Positions 8,932 through 17,425 of a stretch of DNA of 64,000 nt are shown here, one piece after another. The stretch is taken from positions 1,488,001 to 1,552,000 of the forward strand of contig NZ_CP089848.1 of NCBI RefSeq assembly GCF_021266465.1. The letters run 5' to 3'. Source of the DNA: Paralcaligenes sp. KSB-10 (lineage in GTDB: Bacteria > Pseudomonadota > Gammaproteobacteria > Burkholderiales > Burkholderiaceae_B). How positions within the stretch are numbered: position 1 is the stretch's first letter; each line of letters opens with the position of its first letter. Both the position numbers and the translations under genes were made by a program. The notes beneath the pieces are model-generated. The model was given only the letters and a program-made list of their open reading frames with translations, was not told where the DNA came from and ran no database searches.

Positions 8932-9570
8932 CTAGTTTGCGACAATGTCCAGGCCTGTCAGGCGGCGCAGTTCGTCCAGCCCTATGCCCGCCAGATCGTC
9001 CAGCAGAATCACCTGGCCGTTCCTGAATTCGAACACGGCCACATCGGTATAGACACGCGACACGCAGGCTACGCCGGTCAGGGGATAGCTGCAGCGCTCG
9101 ACCAGCTTGCTCTGGCCCTCGCGCGTCAGCAATTCCATAAGAACATAGACCGACTTGGCGCCCATGGCCAAGTCCATGGCACCGCCGACAGCCGGAATGG
9201 CATCGGGCTCGCCGGTATGCCAATTGGCCAGATCGCCGGTTTTCGACACCTGGAAAGCACCCAGCACGCAGATATCCAGATGACCGCCGCGCATCATCCC
9301 GAACGAGTCGGCATGATGAAAAAAAGCTCCGCCCGGAAGCAGTGTTACCGGCTGCTTCCCAGCATTGATCAAATCGGGGTCTTCGCTGCCCGGCGCCGGC
9401 GCCGGGCCCATGCCTATGACTCCGTTTTCGCTGTGGAGCATGATTTCGCGATCCGCCGGCAGATAATTCGCCACTTTGGTCGGCAAACCTATACCTAAAT
9501 TGACAACACTGCCTTCGGGTATGTCTTGTGCAACCCGCGCCGCCATTTGCTCACGATTCAAACGTTTCAT
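8932..9570 (-). CDS. 3-oxoacid (probably 3-oxoadipate) CoA-transferase, subunit B
   Basis: This is the beta subunit of a family I CoA-transferase; with its partner it moves CoA from succinyl-CoA to a 3-oxoacid. It has the SENG motif with the catalytic Glu (LHSENGVIGMG), the glycine-rich start VVNLGIGLPTKVANYL, and GGAMDLAMGA. Length (212 residues) is normal for PcaJ/CatJ/ScoB. An AGGAGG ribosome site lies just before the ATG at 9570, and 9 bases separate it from the alpha subunit, so the two form an operon. Nearby IclR and Bug genes suggest an aromatic or dicarboxylic-acid pathway, but acetoacetate as substrate cannot be excluded. Confidence 0.85.
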   Translation of the reverse strand: MKRLNREQMAARVAQDIPEGSVVNLGIGLPTKVANYLPADREIMLHSENGVIGMGPAPAPGSEDPDLINAGKQPVTLLPGGAFFHHADSFGMMRGGHLDICVLGAFQVSKTGDLANWHTGEPDAIPAVGGAMDLAMGAKSVYVLMELLTREGQSKLVERCSYPLTGVACVSRVYTDVAVFEFRNGQVILLDDLAGIGLDELRRLTGLDIVAN

Positions 9571-9579
9571 TTCAGCCTC

Positions 9580-10239
9580 CTAGACAGCGACCACGCGCTG
9601 CACAAACAGGCCTGGAGTCACAACGGTTTCGGGATCGAGCTCGCCCAGCTCGACGATTTCACTGACCTGGGCCACGGTTACACGGGCCGCCGTCGCCATG
9701 ATGGGCCCGAAATTGCGGGCCGTTTTGCGATAGACCAGATTGCCCCAGCGATCGGCACGCAAGGCCTTGATAAAGGCGTAATCGGCATGCAAGGGATACT
9801 CGAGCATGTAGTCGCGGCCGTCGATATGCCGCACTTCCTTGCCCTCGGCAATTAAGGTACCAACGCCTGTAGGCGTATAGAATCCACCTATGCCCGCCCC
9901 CGCCGCGCGTATGCGCTCGGCCAGATTCCCTTGCGGCACCAGTTCGAGCTCCAGCTTGCCGGCCCGGTACAAGCCATCGAAAACATATGAATCGGTCTGG
10001 CGCGGAAATGAACAGATAATCTTCCGTACCTGGCCCGCCGCCAGCAAGGCAGCCAGGCCCGTATCGCCATTGCCGGCGTTGTTATTGATAATCACCAGAT
10101 CCTTGGCGCCTTGCTCCAGCAAGGCATCAATCAGTTCCAGAGGCTGGCCTGCCATGCCAAACCCGCCCACCATGACGGTCGAACCGTCAGGCATATCGGC
10201 AACCGCCTCTCGGACACTGGAAAATATTTTCGAAATCAT
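9580..10239 (-). CDS. 3-oxoacid (probably 3-oxoadipate) CoA-transferase, subunit A
   Basis: This is the alpha subunit partner of the gene just downstream. Family I motifs include the N-terminal GSTVMVGGFGMAGQP loop, the NNNAGNGDTGLAALL segment, and a GTLIAEGKEV stretch. The start is taken as the ATG at 10239 (MISKIFSSVREAV), where the family begins. The frame is open 19 codons further up without support. Length is 219 residues. The heterodimer PcaIJ/CatIJ performs the last-but-one step of the beta-ketoadipate pathway, and ScoAB acts on acetoacetate. The choice rests on context only. Confidence 0.84.
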   Translation of the reverse strand: MISKIFSSVREAVADMPDGSTVMVGGFGMAGQPLELIDALLEQGAKDLVIINNNAGNGDTGLAALLAAGQVRKIICSFPRQTDSYVFDGLYRAGKLELELVPQGNLAERIRAAGAGIGGFYTPTGVGTLIAEGKEVRHIDGRDYMLEYPLHADYAFIKALRADRWGNLVYRKTARNFGPIMATAARVTVAQVSEIVELGELDPETVVTPGLFVQRVVAV

Positions 10240-10303
10240 GCTGCACTCACGCTCGCGTGGAAAAACATCAAAAATCGGGAAACAACTGAAAAACAAAGGG
10301 ATT

Positions 10304-10329
10304 CAGCCATCGGCAAACGCCGATGGCTG
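10304..10329 (-). terminator. Rho-independent terminator after the Bug receptor gene
   Basis: A perfect 11-base stem (CAGCCATCGGC with GCCGATGGCTG) with a 4-base loop lies 15 bases past the stop of the minus-strand Bug gene. It is followed on that strand by a moderately T-rich stretch that ends in TTTTT. The hairpin is strong and the T tract weak. It separates the Bug gene from the CoA-transferase pair. Confidence 0.65.
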
Positions 10330-10343
10330 ACGCTGACAAGGAA

Positions 10344-11336
10344 TCAATCCACCGTCGCGCCGGACGCCTTCACGACCTTGGCCCAGTTGGTGACTTCGGA
10401 CTGCATGAACTCGCCGAACTCGGCCGGAGTCGTCTGGACCGACACAGCGCCCAGATCCTTGAAACGAGCCTGGACATCAGGCTTGAGCAAGGCTTTTTCA
10501 ATCGCTCCATTAAGTTTGTTGACGACATCAGCCGGCGTGCCGGCCGGAGCGATCACGCCAAACCATGACGACACATCGAATGAGGGAAAGCCGGATTCCC
10601 GCATGGTGGGCAGGTCGGGCGCCGTCTTGGAACGCTCTGCGGTGGTTACCGCCAGGGCACGCAACTTGCCGGCCTGGACGTGTGGCCATGCCGCGGGCAT
10701 ATTGTCGAACATCAGCTGCACCTGGCCGCCCATCAAATCGGTTTCGGCCGGCGCGCTGCCCTTGTAGGGAACGTGCAATATATCGACCCCGGCCACTTGC
10801 TTGAACAGCTCGCCCGCCATATGGATCGAGGTGCCGCTGCCCGAGGAGGCAAAGTTCAATGTACCCGGGTGGGCCTTGGCGTACTCGACAAGCTCTTTGA
10901 CGCTATGCACCGGCAGCTTGGGGTTGACGACCAATATATTAGGCACCTTGACCGCCAGCGCAATCGGAGCGAAGTCCTTGAGCAGATTGAATTTGATATT
11001 CTTGTACAGGGTTTGATTGATCGCACTCGTGACAGCGACCATGTACAGGGTATAGCCATCGGGTTTGGCGCGCGCAACGATCTCGGCGCCTATATTGCTG
11101 CCTGCGCCGGGGCGATTTTCCACCACAATCGACTGCCCCAGCTCGGTGCTGACTTCCTTGGCCAGGATGCGCGCGACCACGTCGGTCGTGCCGCCGGCCG
11201 AAAAACCGACGACCATGCGGATCGGATGGTCGGGATAGGCTGCGGACGCCGTGGCCGAAAAACCAAGCACGCCGGAAATCGCCGCTGTTGCCGCAAGCGC
11301 CTTGATGGCGATAGATAATTTCGTGTGTATTGACAC
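10344..11336 (-). CDS. Bug-family periplasmic solute receptor (TTT type)
   Basis: This is a periplasmic binding protein of the Bug/TctC family, which captures carboxylated or amidated compounds for tripartite tricarboxylate transporters. A Sec signal peptide of about 32 residues (KALAATAAISGVLGFSATASA) precedes YPDHPIRMVVGFSAGGTTDV, the classical start of the mature protein. VENRPGAGSNIGAE and FDVSSWFGVIAPAGTP are also typical. No TctA/TctB membrane genes are nearby, which is normal for the many orphan Bug receptors of the Alcaligenaceae. It is divergent from an IclR regulator that probably controls it. The ligand is unknown. Confidence 0.9.
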   Translation of the reverse strand: MSIHTKLSIAIKALAATAAISGVLGFSATASAAYPDHPIRMVVGFSAGGTTDVVARILAKEVSTELGQSIVVENRPGAGSNIGAEIVARAKPDGYTLYMVAVTSAINQTLYKNIKFNLLKDFAPIALAVKVPNILVVNPKLPVHSVKELVEYAKAHPGTLNFASSGSGTSIHMAGELFKQVAGVDILHVPYKGSAPAETDLMGGQVQLMFDNMPAAWPHVQAGKLRALAVTTAERSKTAPDLPTMRESGFPSFDVSSWFGVIAPAGTPADVVNKLNGAIEKALLKPDVQARFKDLGAVSVQTTPAEFGEFMQSEVTNWAKVVKASGATVD

Positions 11337-11356
11337 TTTCCTCTCCAGGATTAAAT

Positions 11357-11409
11357 GTCCATGAGCTGGACAGTTTTATAATTAGACAAAGATTTTCCGA
11401 TAAAATCGG
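11357..11409. promoter_or_regulatory. Palindromes in the Bug / IclR intergenic region
   Basis: The 124-base gap between the divergent genes has two short palindromes: GTCCA-N5-TGGAC at 11357-11371 and CCGAT-AAA-ATCGG at 11397-11409. The surrounding bases are AT-rich, as for promoters. Either could be the site for the neighbouring IclR protein. This is an inference from position and symmetry only. Confidence 0.35.
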
Positions 11410-11460
11410 TTTTTTTAAAAACCACCTGTACGCCCTGCGGACACTTGAGCCCATACAGAC

Positions 11461-12246
11461 ATGTCCGACTACGATAAAGACACCGAAGCCAGCGCCGCCG
11501 GACCGCGGACTCTGCGGCGCGGCCTGAAGGTGCTGGCCGCACTGCGAGCGCACGGGCATACCGGCCTGAGTGTAACCGCTCTGGCACGCGCAACCGGTCT
11601 GCAGCGGCCCACCATTTATCGCCTGCTTGCGGCACTGATCGAAAGCGAACTGGTCAAGGGCGTGGGCAACACAAAGCGGTTTGCATCCAATCTGGGCGAG
11701 CCGGCCGCCGTGCCGGCCGTGCAAGATCCGCGCATCGGGTTGGCGCGCCCATCCATGCAAAAGCTGGCCCAGGCCACCGGCGACGCGGTCTTCCTGGTGG
11801 TGCAGGACGACCATGAGTCGCTCAGCCTGTGGCGGGAGATCGGCCCCTACCCTGTGCAGATACTGGCCACCTATGCCGGCAAACGCCAGCCCCTGGGTGT
11901 GGGATCGGGCGGCATGGCCTTGCTGGCGGCCCTGCCCGACGCCCGTATTGAACAAATCATTGCTCGCAACAGCGATCAAATCGAATTGTATGGCGGCATG
12001 ACGGCGCGCGAAATGCGGCGTCTGGTCGAAAACACACGCACGCGAGGCTATTCGGTCGTGGGAAACCACGCGGTGCGTGGCGCGCTGGGAGTAGGATGCG
12101 CCTTGCTGGACAAACAGAAGAACCCCTACCTGGCCATCAGCGTCACCGCCATCACCGAACGCATGCCGGCGCAGCGGCAACGCGAAATCGCCGCCCTGAT
12201 ACAGGCCGAGCTACAGGAAATCTCGCACCGGGTTCACGCGGCCTGA
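11461..12246 (+). CDS. IclR-family transcriptional regulator
   Basis: The protein has an N-terminal winged helix (about residues 15-75, with LSVTALARATGLQRPTIYRL as the recognition helix-turn-helix) and a C-terminal ligand-binding IclR domain (about 85-255, with YGGMTAREMRRLVENTRTRG and VRGALGVGCALLD). Length is 261 residues. It is divergent from the Bug receptor and close to the CoA-transferase genes. IclR members such as PcaR/PcaU often govern beta-ketoadipate genes, which fits. The last 13 bases overlap the convergent MscS gene. Confidence 0.88.
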   Translation: MSDYDKDTEASAAGPRTLRRGLKVLAALRAHGHTGLSVTALARATGLQRPTIYRLLAALIESELVKGVGNTKRFASNLGEPAAVPAVQDPRIGLARPSMQKLAQATGDAVFLVVQDDHESLSLWREIGPYPVQILATYAGKRQPLGVGSGGMALLAALPDARIEQIIARNSDQIELYGGMTAREMRRLVENTRTRGYSVVGNHAVRGALGVGCALLDKQKNPYLAISVTAITERMPAQRQREIAALIQAELQEISHRVHAA

Positions 12247-13067
12247 TCCGCGCCATTCAAAGTCCGCACTTCACGGATCGGTATGGGCAAACGCAGGCCG
12301 GCCTGTTCGAGCGTCTTGCGTGCCGCTTGATACAAGTCGAAATTCAGATCCCAATACCGGCTGCTTTCAGCCCAGACACGGATATTGATCATCACCGCGC
12401 TATCGCGGTATTCGTTGACCATGACTTGCGGTTTGGGCGTCTGCAAAGCCAGCTCGTGATGTTCCACCAGCGTACGCAACTTTTCCATGGCCAGATCGAG
12501 ATCGTCGCCATAGCTCACCGCCACCTGCAGATCGAGGCGGCGCGTAGCGTTGCGGCTGAAATTCAGGATGGGATTGCCCCAAACCAGGCTGTTGGGCAAC
12601 GTAAGATGTATGCCGTCCACTTGCACAATACGCGTCAGGAACAGCCCCACCTCTTCAACAGTGCCATCGGCCTTGCCCACGACCGAAATGTACTCTCCGG
12701 CACGCAGCGGCCGCAAAGCCAAAAGCATGATCCCCGCAGCGATGTTTTGCAATGTTCCCTGCAAAGCCAGGCCGATAGCCAGTCCGGCAGCACCCAGCAC
12801 GGCAATAATACTGGCCGTTTGCACCCCGAACCGGGCTAGTACAGCTATCAGGGTAAAACCACGAATGGACCACTCCACGATCGAACGGAGCATGGGCACT
12901 ATTGTGGGGTCGACTTTGGACGATCTGGCCGCTGCGGAGCGTACTGCCTTGCCCACCAGGGTCGCAATTGTCCACCCCGCAATCAGTATGACCAGAGCAG
13001 TAAGCAGGTTCAGGCCAAAATCCGCAAAACTGGGGATCCACAGAAAAAATTGGTGCAGGCTGTTCAC
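12234..13067 (-). CDS. Small-conductance mechanosensitive channel (MscS family)
   Basis: This inner membrane channel opens on membrane tension and releases solutes during osmotic downshock. Three hydrophobic segments lie in the first 125 residues. The third carries the pore-lining Gly/Ala-rich helix IIAVLGAAGLAIGLALQGTL followed by QNIAAGIMLLALRPLRAGE, the MscS signature. The beta domain (LPNSLVWGNPILNFSR) and the alpha/beta C-terminal domain follow. Length (277 residues) is close to E. coli MscS. It overlaps the IclR gene tail to tail, so neither has room for its own terminator. Confidence 0.93.
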   Translation of the reverse strand: MNSLHQFFLWIPSFADFGLNLLTALVILIAGWTIATLVGKAVRSAAARSSKVDPTIVPMLRSIVEWSIRGFTLIAVLARFGVQTASIIAVLGAAGLAIGLALQGTLQNIAAGIMLLALRPLRAGEYISVVGKADGTVEEVGLFLTRIVQVDGIHLTLPNSLVWGNPILNFSRNATRRLDLQVAVSYGDDLDLAMEKLRTLVEHHELALQTPKPQVMVNEYRDSAVMINIRVWAESSRYWDLNFDLYQAARKTLEQAGLRLPIPIREVRTLNGADQAA

Positions 13068-13223
13068 GATAGAAATCCACTAACAAAGTGCTAAACCATC
13101 GATAGTACCTATACTTGAGCCAAAACAAAATGACGCGGCGGCGCGCACCGGCCTGAACACGGCCAAATCCTGCCTCGAATGAGACGAGACTTTTGCGCGC
13201 CGCAAACTCGAAATTAGCAAAGC

Positions 13224-14741
13224 CTAAAACGTTTCCGTACTCTGTTCCAACTGGATGTCCTCATCCAGCGGGTAGATGGGCCTGGCAAGATGCTGAAACG
13301 GAAATAGCGAATAATCGGAACTGCACACGCCTGGCCCTGCTATCAAAACGATATGCTTGGCTAGAGGCTCAAACCCGGCGCGGAAATGTTGGCGCGATTT
13401 GATCAGCACATATTTTTTCGTGGCAGGATCGACTCCGGCATGGGTAAACAAACCGGTATCGTAGGGCTCTTGGGGTTTTTCGCATACGAAGATCAGCACG
13501 CCACCCGTATCGATGATTGCCGTTTTCCCTATGCTGAGCCGCATGCCGGTAAACATCGGCCCAGTCACGGTGTACGTGCCGTCGGTAATCTTAACGACTT
13601 TACCCGTGACGCGTAACGGCTCGCCCTTCAATCCCAAAGCAGGCATATCGGTCTTACCACCGATATCCAGCGTCAATTCCGCTCCCACGCCCGCCTGGAT
13701 CAACTGATCTACGGCAACGGGATCCCAGAACGGGCCAGCCACCACATCCGTCAATCCCTGGCGCATGACTTCACGCAGCACAGCCATCACATCCGTCGGA
13801 CCGCCCGCCCCGCAATTGTCGCCGTGATCAACCAGTACAACAGGGCCCTCTGAAAATTGTTTCGCTCTGGCAATCGACTCTGCCAAAGGCTCGATTGGAA
13901 AAATGAACTCCTCCCGCCGCTGCCACGCAAGTTCGCATAGCTCATCCAGCAATAACTGTCCGTCCTGCTGCTTTTCCCTATCCACGACAAGAACCACCGA
14001 CAAACCCACGTGAGGAATATCGGCAAGAGGGAAGCCGCCAAAAACGGATGCATTCAGAACCTGTCCTTGTGCTTCGGCGGCCATGGCCTTATCCATGATG
14101 TCTTTCATGGGTTGCATAGACGGAGTCTGCTTGAGCATATGAGTCAGCATCGGCAAACGGCGCCACAAAATGACCGGATCGACCTCCTTCTTCAGCAAGG
14201 ATTCCAAAGTCTTTCCTGCGCGCTCCCCGGTCTTGTAAACATCGATATGGGGGTACGTGCAATAGCCGGTAATGATCGTCGAATTGTGAATCAGTTCGGG
14301 ACTAAAGTTAGCGTGAAAATCGAGCGCCACTACAATTGGAACACCATCAGGCAGAACCGCCCGTATCCGCTTCAGCAGCTCTCCTTCTGCATCCGCATAG
14401 CCTTCGGCTACCATCGCGCCATGAAGATCAAGCATGACCACATCGCAACCCTTTCGCACCGACGCGACAATCGTGTCGGCGATTGAATCGAACGCGTGTC
14501 GGGTCACTGTACCGCTAGGTACCGCATTGGCCGAGATGGAAAAATCCACATCCGCCCCAAGCCGATCAGCCAAATCCATATAGGCGGCTGCCGCACTATT
14601 GGTATTGAGACAAGCTTGCCGAGCCTGTTCTGCATAAGCGGGGCCGTCGCCACCTGTCCCTCGGCAAAAAGAACTAAGTTCAGTATGCAGGGGTGAAAAA
14701 GTATTGGTTTCATGTCGAACCAGAGCAACAACCACTTTCAT
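13224..14741 (-). CDS. M81 family metallopeptidase (MlrC-like)
   Basis: At 505 residues this is a complete member of the M81/DUF1485 family, named after microcystinase MlrC. The start MKVVVALVRHETNTFSPLHT carries the family HETNTF motif. DVVMLDLHGAMVAEG and VALDFHAN supply metal-ligand Asp/His residues, and LVDHGDNCGAGGPTD is the third conserved block. The C-terminal MlrC domain includes YTVTGPMFTGM. In Proteobacteria these genes frequently sit beside solute receptors, so most members probably hydrolyse small amides rather than microcystin. Here a Bug receptor lies 23 bases downstream of its start on the same strand, with a divergent LysR. The substrate is unknown. Confidence 0.88.
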   Translation of the reverse strand: MKVVVALVRHETNTFSPLHTELSSFCRGTGGDGPAYAEQARQACLNTNSAAAAYMDLADRLGADVDFSISANAVPSGTVTRHAFDSIADTIVASVRKGCDVVMLDLHGAMVAEGYADAEGELLKRIRAVLPDGVPIVVALDFHANFSPELIHNSTIITGYCTYPHIDVYKTGERAGKTLESLLKKEVDPVILWRRLPMLTHMLKQTPSMQPMKDIMDKAMAAEAQGQVLNASVFGGFPLADIPHVGLSVVLVVDREKQQDGQLLLDELCELAWQRREEFIFPIEPLAESIARAKQFSEGPVVLVDHGDNCGAGGPTDVMAVLREVMRQGLTDVVAGPFWDPVAVDQLIQAGVGAELTLDIGGKTDMPALGLKGEPLRVTGKVVKITDGTYTVTGPMFTGMRLSIGKTAIIDTGGVLIFVCEKPQEPYDTGLFTHAGVDPATKKYVLIKSRQHFRAGFEPLAKHIVLIAGPGVCSSDYSLFPFQHLARPIYPLDEDIQLEQSTETF

Positions 14742-14764
14742 GAAAAACTCCTGGGAATGCCAAT

Positions 14765-15751
14765 CTATTGTTTTTGCAAGCCCGAGGCCTGAACCAATTT
14801 TCCATAGCGCACGGTTTCATCCTTCAGAAACTGCGCAGCCTGTTCGGGAGGTGTGAGTACAGGTGCATATTTGAATAAATCCAAAGCCTGTACAAAATCT
14901 GGCTCTTGCACCCCTGCTTTGATTGCCGCATATAACTTGTCTATCACTTCCTTGGGCGTACCTTTTTTCACCACGACGGACAAATTGGAACGTACGGTCA
15001 GGGCCTTGGGATCGTCATAATTCTGAGTTTCAGCATCAGGAAACTCTTTTAGAGGCGTAGACTGCAATACCGCGATCGGCCTGACTTTTCCGCCTTTTAC
15101 GTAGGAAATCGACGAGCCCACAACATCCACATGGGCATCCGTCTGACCCCCGATAAGATCCGATACGGCCGGAGGCGAACCACGATAAGGAATTATTTCA
15201 AAATTCAGATGATTCTCTTGGCGCCAATTGGACAAAGCCAGGTATGCAGCCCCGCCGATTGTGTTGACGCTGATCGAAACTTTATTCGGATGCATTTCAA
15301 TGTAGTGCTTGAAATCGCTGAAGTTCTTATAACGACTGGTGGCGCTCACAATCAACCAATGCGGATAGGTATTGACAACAGTGATCGGAGTGAAATCTTT
15401 GTCGCCGTCATACGGGAGCTTCTTCATCAAATGCGTATTGATGTTCAGCGTGTTATCGCTGGCCATGAACAGGGTGTAGCCATCGGCCGGTTCTCTTAAC
15501 ACAGCCAACGCACCTGGTACCGTGGCTCCCCCCGACAGGTTATCAACGATGGCGTGCTGATCAAATTTTTCGCTTAATTTCTTGGCAATCAGGCGACCAA
15601 TAATATCAGCCGAACCACCTGCAGGATAAGGAACCACCACTTTGAATGGCTTGGCCGGCCACTGCTGCCCCGCTTGTGCGGTAAAAACCGGTAATGCCAC
15701 GGCCATGCTGGCGGCCACGAACATGCCCAACAACTGTTTTACATATTTCAC
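14765..15751 (-). CDS. Bug-family periplasmic solute receptor
   Basis: This is a second Bug/TctC-type receptor. A signal peptide (LLGMFVAASMAVALPVFTAQA) precedes QQWPAKPFKVVVPYPAGGSA, the typical mature N-terminus. GGATVPGALAVLREPADGYT and YRGSPPAVSDLIGGQTDAH are conserved family blocks. Length is 328 residues. It lies upstream of the M81 gene on the same strand with a 23-base gap, so the two are probably one transcript: uptake of a compound, then hydrolysis. Base composition here is somewhat less GC-rich than in the neighbours. Confidence 0.9.
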   Translation of the reverse strand: MKYVKQLLGMFVAASMAVALPVFTAQAGQQWPAKPFKVVVPYPAGGSADIIGRLIAKKLSEKFDQHAIVDNLSGGATVPGALAVLREPADGYTLFMASDNTLNINTHLMKKLPYDGDKDFTPITVVNTYPHWLIVSATSRYKNFSDFKHYIEMHPNKVSISVNTIGGAAYLALSNWRQENHLNFEIIPYRGSPPAVSDLIGGQTDAHVDVVGSSISYVKGGKVRPIAVLQSTPLKEFPDAETQNYDDPKALTVRSNLSVVVKKGTPKEVIDKLYAAIKAGVQEPDFVQALDLFKYAPVLTPPEQAAQFLKDETVRYGKLVQASGLQKQ

Positions 15752-15864
15752 TGAATTGCTCCTGTCTTCCTTAATTCCACGAATTGACGCTTCTTTCTAG
15801 ATTTACCGATACACACCCGCACCCAGACTCGAAAAAAGCCGGTGCCGTGCAAAGTTGTAGGCCA

Positions 15865-15880
15865 GGTCAATGCGCTGACC
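15865..15880. promoter_or_regulatory. Inverted repeat in the Bug / LysR intergenic region
   Basis: GGTCA-N6-TGACC lies in the 219-base gap between the divergent Bug and LysR genes. The part of the gap nearest the LysR gene (about 15925-15970) is extremely AT-rich and contains interrupted dyads of the kind LysR proteins bind. No exact T-N11-A site can be assigned by eye. Confidence 0.3.
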
Positions 15881-15970
15881 TACATCTGGGTCAGGAAGTA
15901 TAGGAACACAAAACTCTCGCGTCTAATATATAATTAATCTAATTTCCATATATTATTTATATAGTTATAA

Positions 15971-16885
15971 ATGAAGACATCGATGGATGAACATCGCTTG
16001 CGATGTTTCGTAACGGTCGTTGAAACAGGCAATCTGTCCAAAGCAGCAATCAAGTTGCACATGACTCAACCTCCGTTAAGCATTCTGATCCGCAAGCTGG
16101 AAGATGAGTTGGAAGCCACGCTGTTCGAGCGCATTAACAATCGTCTGATCCTTAGCGATACTGGCCAGATTTTTTACAGAAGAGCCAAGGAACTGCTCGC
16201 CTCGATGCAGGCGCTGGCCCAGGAAGTGGCGGAAAGCAGCAAAGGCCTCCGGGGCACGGTAACAGTTGGCTGTTCCACCGCGGCCAGCTTATTTATTATT
16301 CCGAAAGTCATGGAAGAACTGCGGGCCAGGCAACTGGATATTTCGGTACAAGTCCACGAAGGCGAAACGGCTCATATGCTGGAGCGACTGCGAAATCGCC
16401 AGATCGATATAGGTATTTTTCGAACTTCGTACAAAACCGAAGATCTCCAGACCATGACTCTGTATTCCGAACCCTTGCTGCTGGCCTTACCCAAGAGCCA
16501 TCGCTTGTTGAAAAATCACCGCGTTTCGCTCACCGACCTGAAAAACGAACGATTTTTGATGCATAGCCCCACTCAAGGGCAAGGCATCAGCAATCTGCTT
16601 ATCGAGTCATGCCAACTCTGCGGTTTCTCCCCCAATGTGGTGTACTGGGGAACAGAGACTCTGCCCATGCTATTGATGGTCGAGAAAGGTTTAGGTATTG
16701 CGTTCGCTCCTAAGAGCTTTGGCGGGCTCAAATTGCCAGGTCTGCCGAAACTAGTCGAAATCAAACAACCACTGCTCGAGACCAAATTAAGCCTGGTTAC
16801 TCAGAAAAATCGTATTCTGTCGGCCGTGACCCAACGTTTTCTTGAGATTACCGCTGAGGTAATCAAAGGCCTGCAATCGGCATAA
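15971..16885 (+). CDS. LysR-family transcriptional regulator
   Basis: The protein has an N-terminal winged helix (LRCFVTVVETGNLSKAAIKL, then MTQPPLSILIRKLEDELE) followed by a periplasmic-binding-protein-like effector domain (about residues 90-300). Length is 304 residues. Starts at 15971 or 15983 are both possible, since MKTSM and MDEHR both precede the domain closely. It is divergent from the Bug-M81 pair and is the likely regulator of that pair. Composition is less GC-rich than the window average, like the receptor gene beside it. Confidence 0.9.
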   Translation: MKTSMDEHRLRCFVTVVETGNLSKAAIKLHMTQPPLSILIRKLEDELEATLFERINNRLILSDTGQIFYRRAKELLASMQALAQEVAESSKGLRGTVTVGCSTAASLFIIPKVMEELRARQLDISVQVHEGETAHMLERLRNRQIDIGIFRTSYKTEDLQTMTLYSEPLLLALPKSHRLLKNHRVSLTDLKNERFLMHSPTQGQGISNLLIESCQLCGFSPNVVYWGTETLPMLLMVEKGLGIAFAPKSFGGLKLPGLPKLVEIKQPLLETKLSLVTQKNRILSAVTQRFLEITAEVIKGLQSA

Positions 16886-17070
16886 GTAGGGCGGTGAATC
16901 TTTCCCGCTCCGAGGTGCGATACCACTTCCTTAGAACAGGCATAACGGGTCGCATAAGAAATTATCGACGAAATCAGCAAGGGCTGAATCATCACTCAAC
17001 CCATCTCGATCATTGTGTCTGCTGCCGCCTTGCCTAAGGTTTAGTGTTTTGGGCTTTTAGGGAAAATAGT

Positions 17071-17181
17071 GCATCCCTCGCTCTCCGTGGCGCCGAGTTA
17101 TCCCCGTCGACTGTGGATAAAATCATTGATAACCTGGGCATTAGTCGGAAAACCGTTTATAGATCAATCAATTATTACTAA
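17071..17181 (+). pseudogene. Possible remnant of a serine recombinase C-terminus
   Basis: In frame from 17071, the translation ends VDKIIDNLGISRKTVYRS then INYY and a TAA at 17179-17181. The LGISRKTVYR helix-turn-helix followed at once by a stop is the way many resolvase/invertase proteins end. There is an in-frame stop at 17035-17037 and no start or catalytic domain upstream, so only the tail survives. Chance similarity of a 23-residue stretch is possible. Confidence 0.4.
17098..17120. promoter_or_regulatory. Inverted pair of DnaA-box-like sites
   Basis: TTATCCCCG (17098-17106, two mismatches to the TTATCCACA consensus) faces TGTGGATAA (17112-17120, an exact box on the opposite strand), six bases apart. 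Together with the pair at 17312-17334 this gives two exact and two near boxes in about 240 bases. No dnaA, dnaN or mnmG is nearby. Confidence 0.45.
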
Positions 17182-17293
17182 GGGATGCAAAACGCCCAAA
17201 ATAGGAAGTTCTTTGCAATTTCCACTCAAACACCGGCGATTTTCGATGGCAGAGAGCGAAATACCCACTTCCCGACAGCACTATCGACAGCCA

Positions 17294-17342
17294 TAAAAAT
17301 ACCCGCCTGACTTATCCACTCAAATTGTGGATAAGCGGCGGG
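17294..17342 (-). terminator. Terminator hairpin containing two DnaA-box sequences
   Basis: On the minus strand a long hairpin (CCCGCC at 17302-17307 with GGCGGG at 17337-17342; CTTATCCAC at 17311-17319 with GTGGATAAG at 17327-17335) is followed by TATTTTTAT. It lies about 85 bases past the cytochrome b561 stop and looks like its terminator. The inner arms are a near-exact (17312-17320) and an exact (17326-17334) DnaA box in inverted orientation. Confidence 0.65.
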
Positions 17343-17425
17343 AAAACAATTTGATTACTGGAAATAGTTCTGTAATAACAGGTAATTACACGCGCAGCAT
17401 GAAAACCGCTCACGCATCAAGCCGT

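Larger units (their letters stand above)
16886..17425. other. Intergenic region with DnaA-box pairs and gene remnant
   Basis: This gap of 540 bases has no intact gene. Inside it are a short open stretch that resembles a recombinase C-terminus (17071-17181), two inverted pairs of DnaA-box-like 9-mers (17098-17120 and 17312-17334), and the terminator of the cytochrome gene (17294-17342). The remainder is comparatively AT-rich, which, with the remnant, suggests an old insertion that has decayed. Confidence 0.6.

Noticed and set aside
17098-17334. Chromosomal replication origin
   Set aside because: DnaA-box-like sites are present, but dnaA, dnaN, rpmH and mnmG are absent, there is no array of boxes beside an AT-rich unwinding element, and one pair is a terminator stem.
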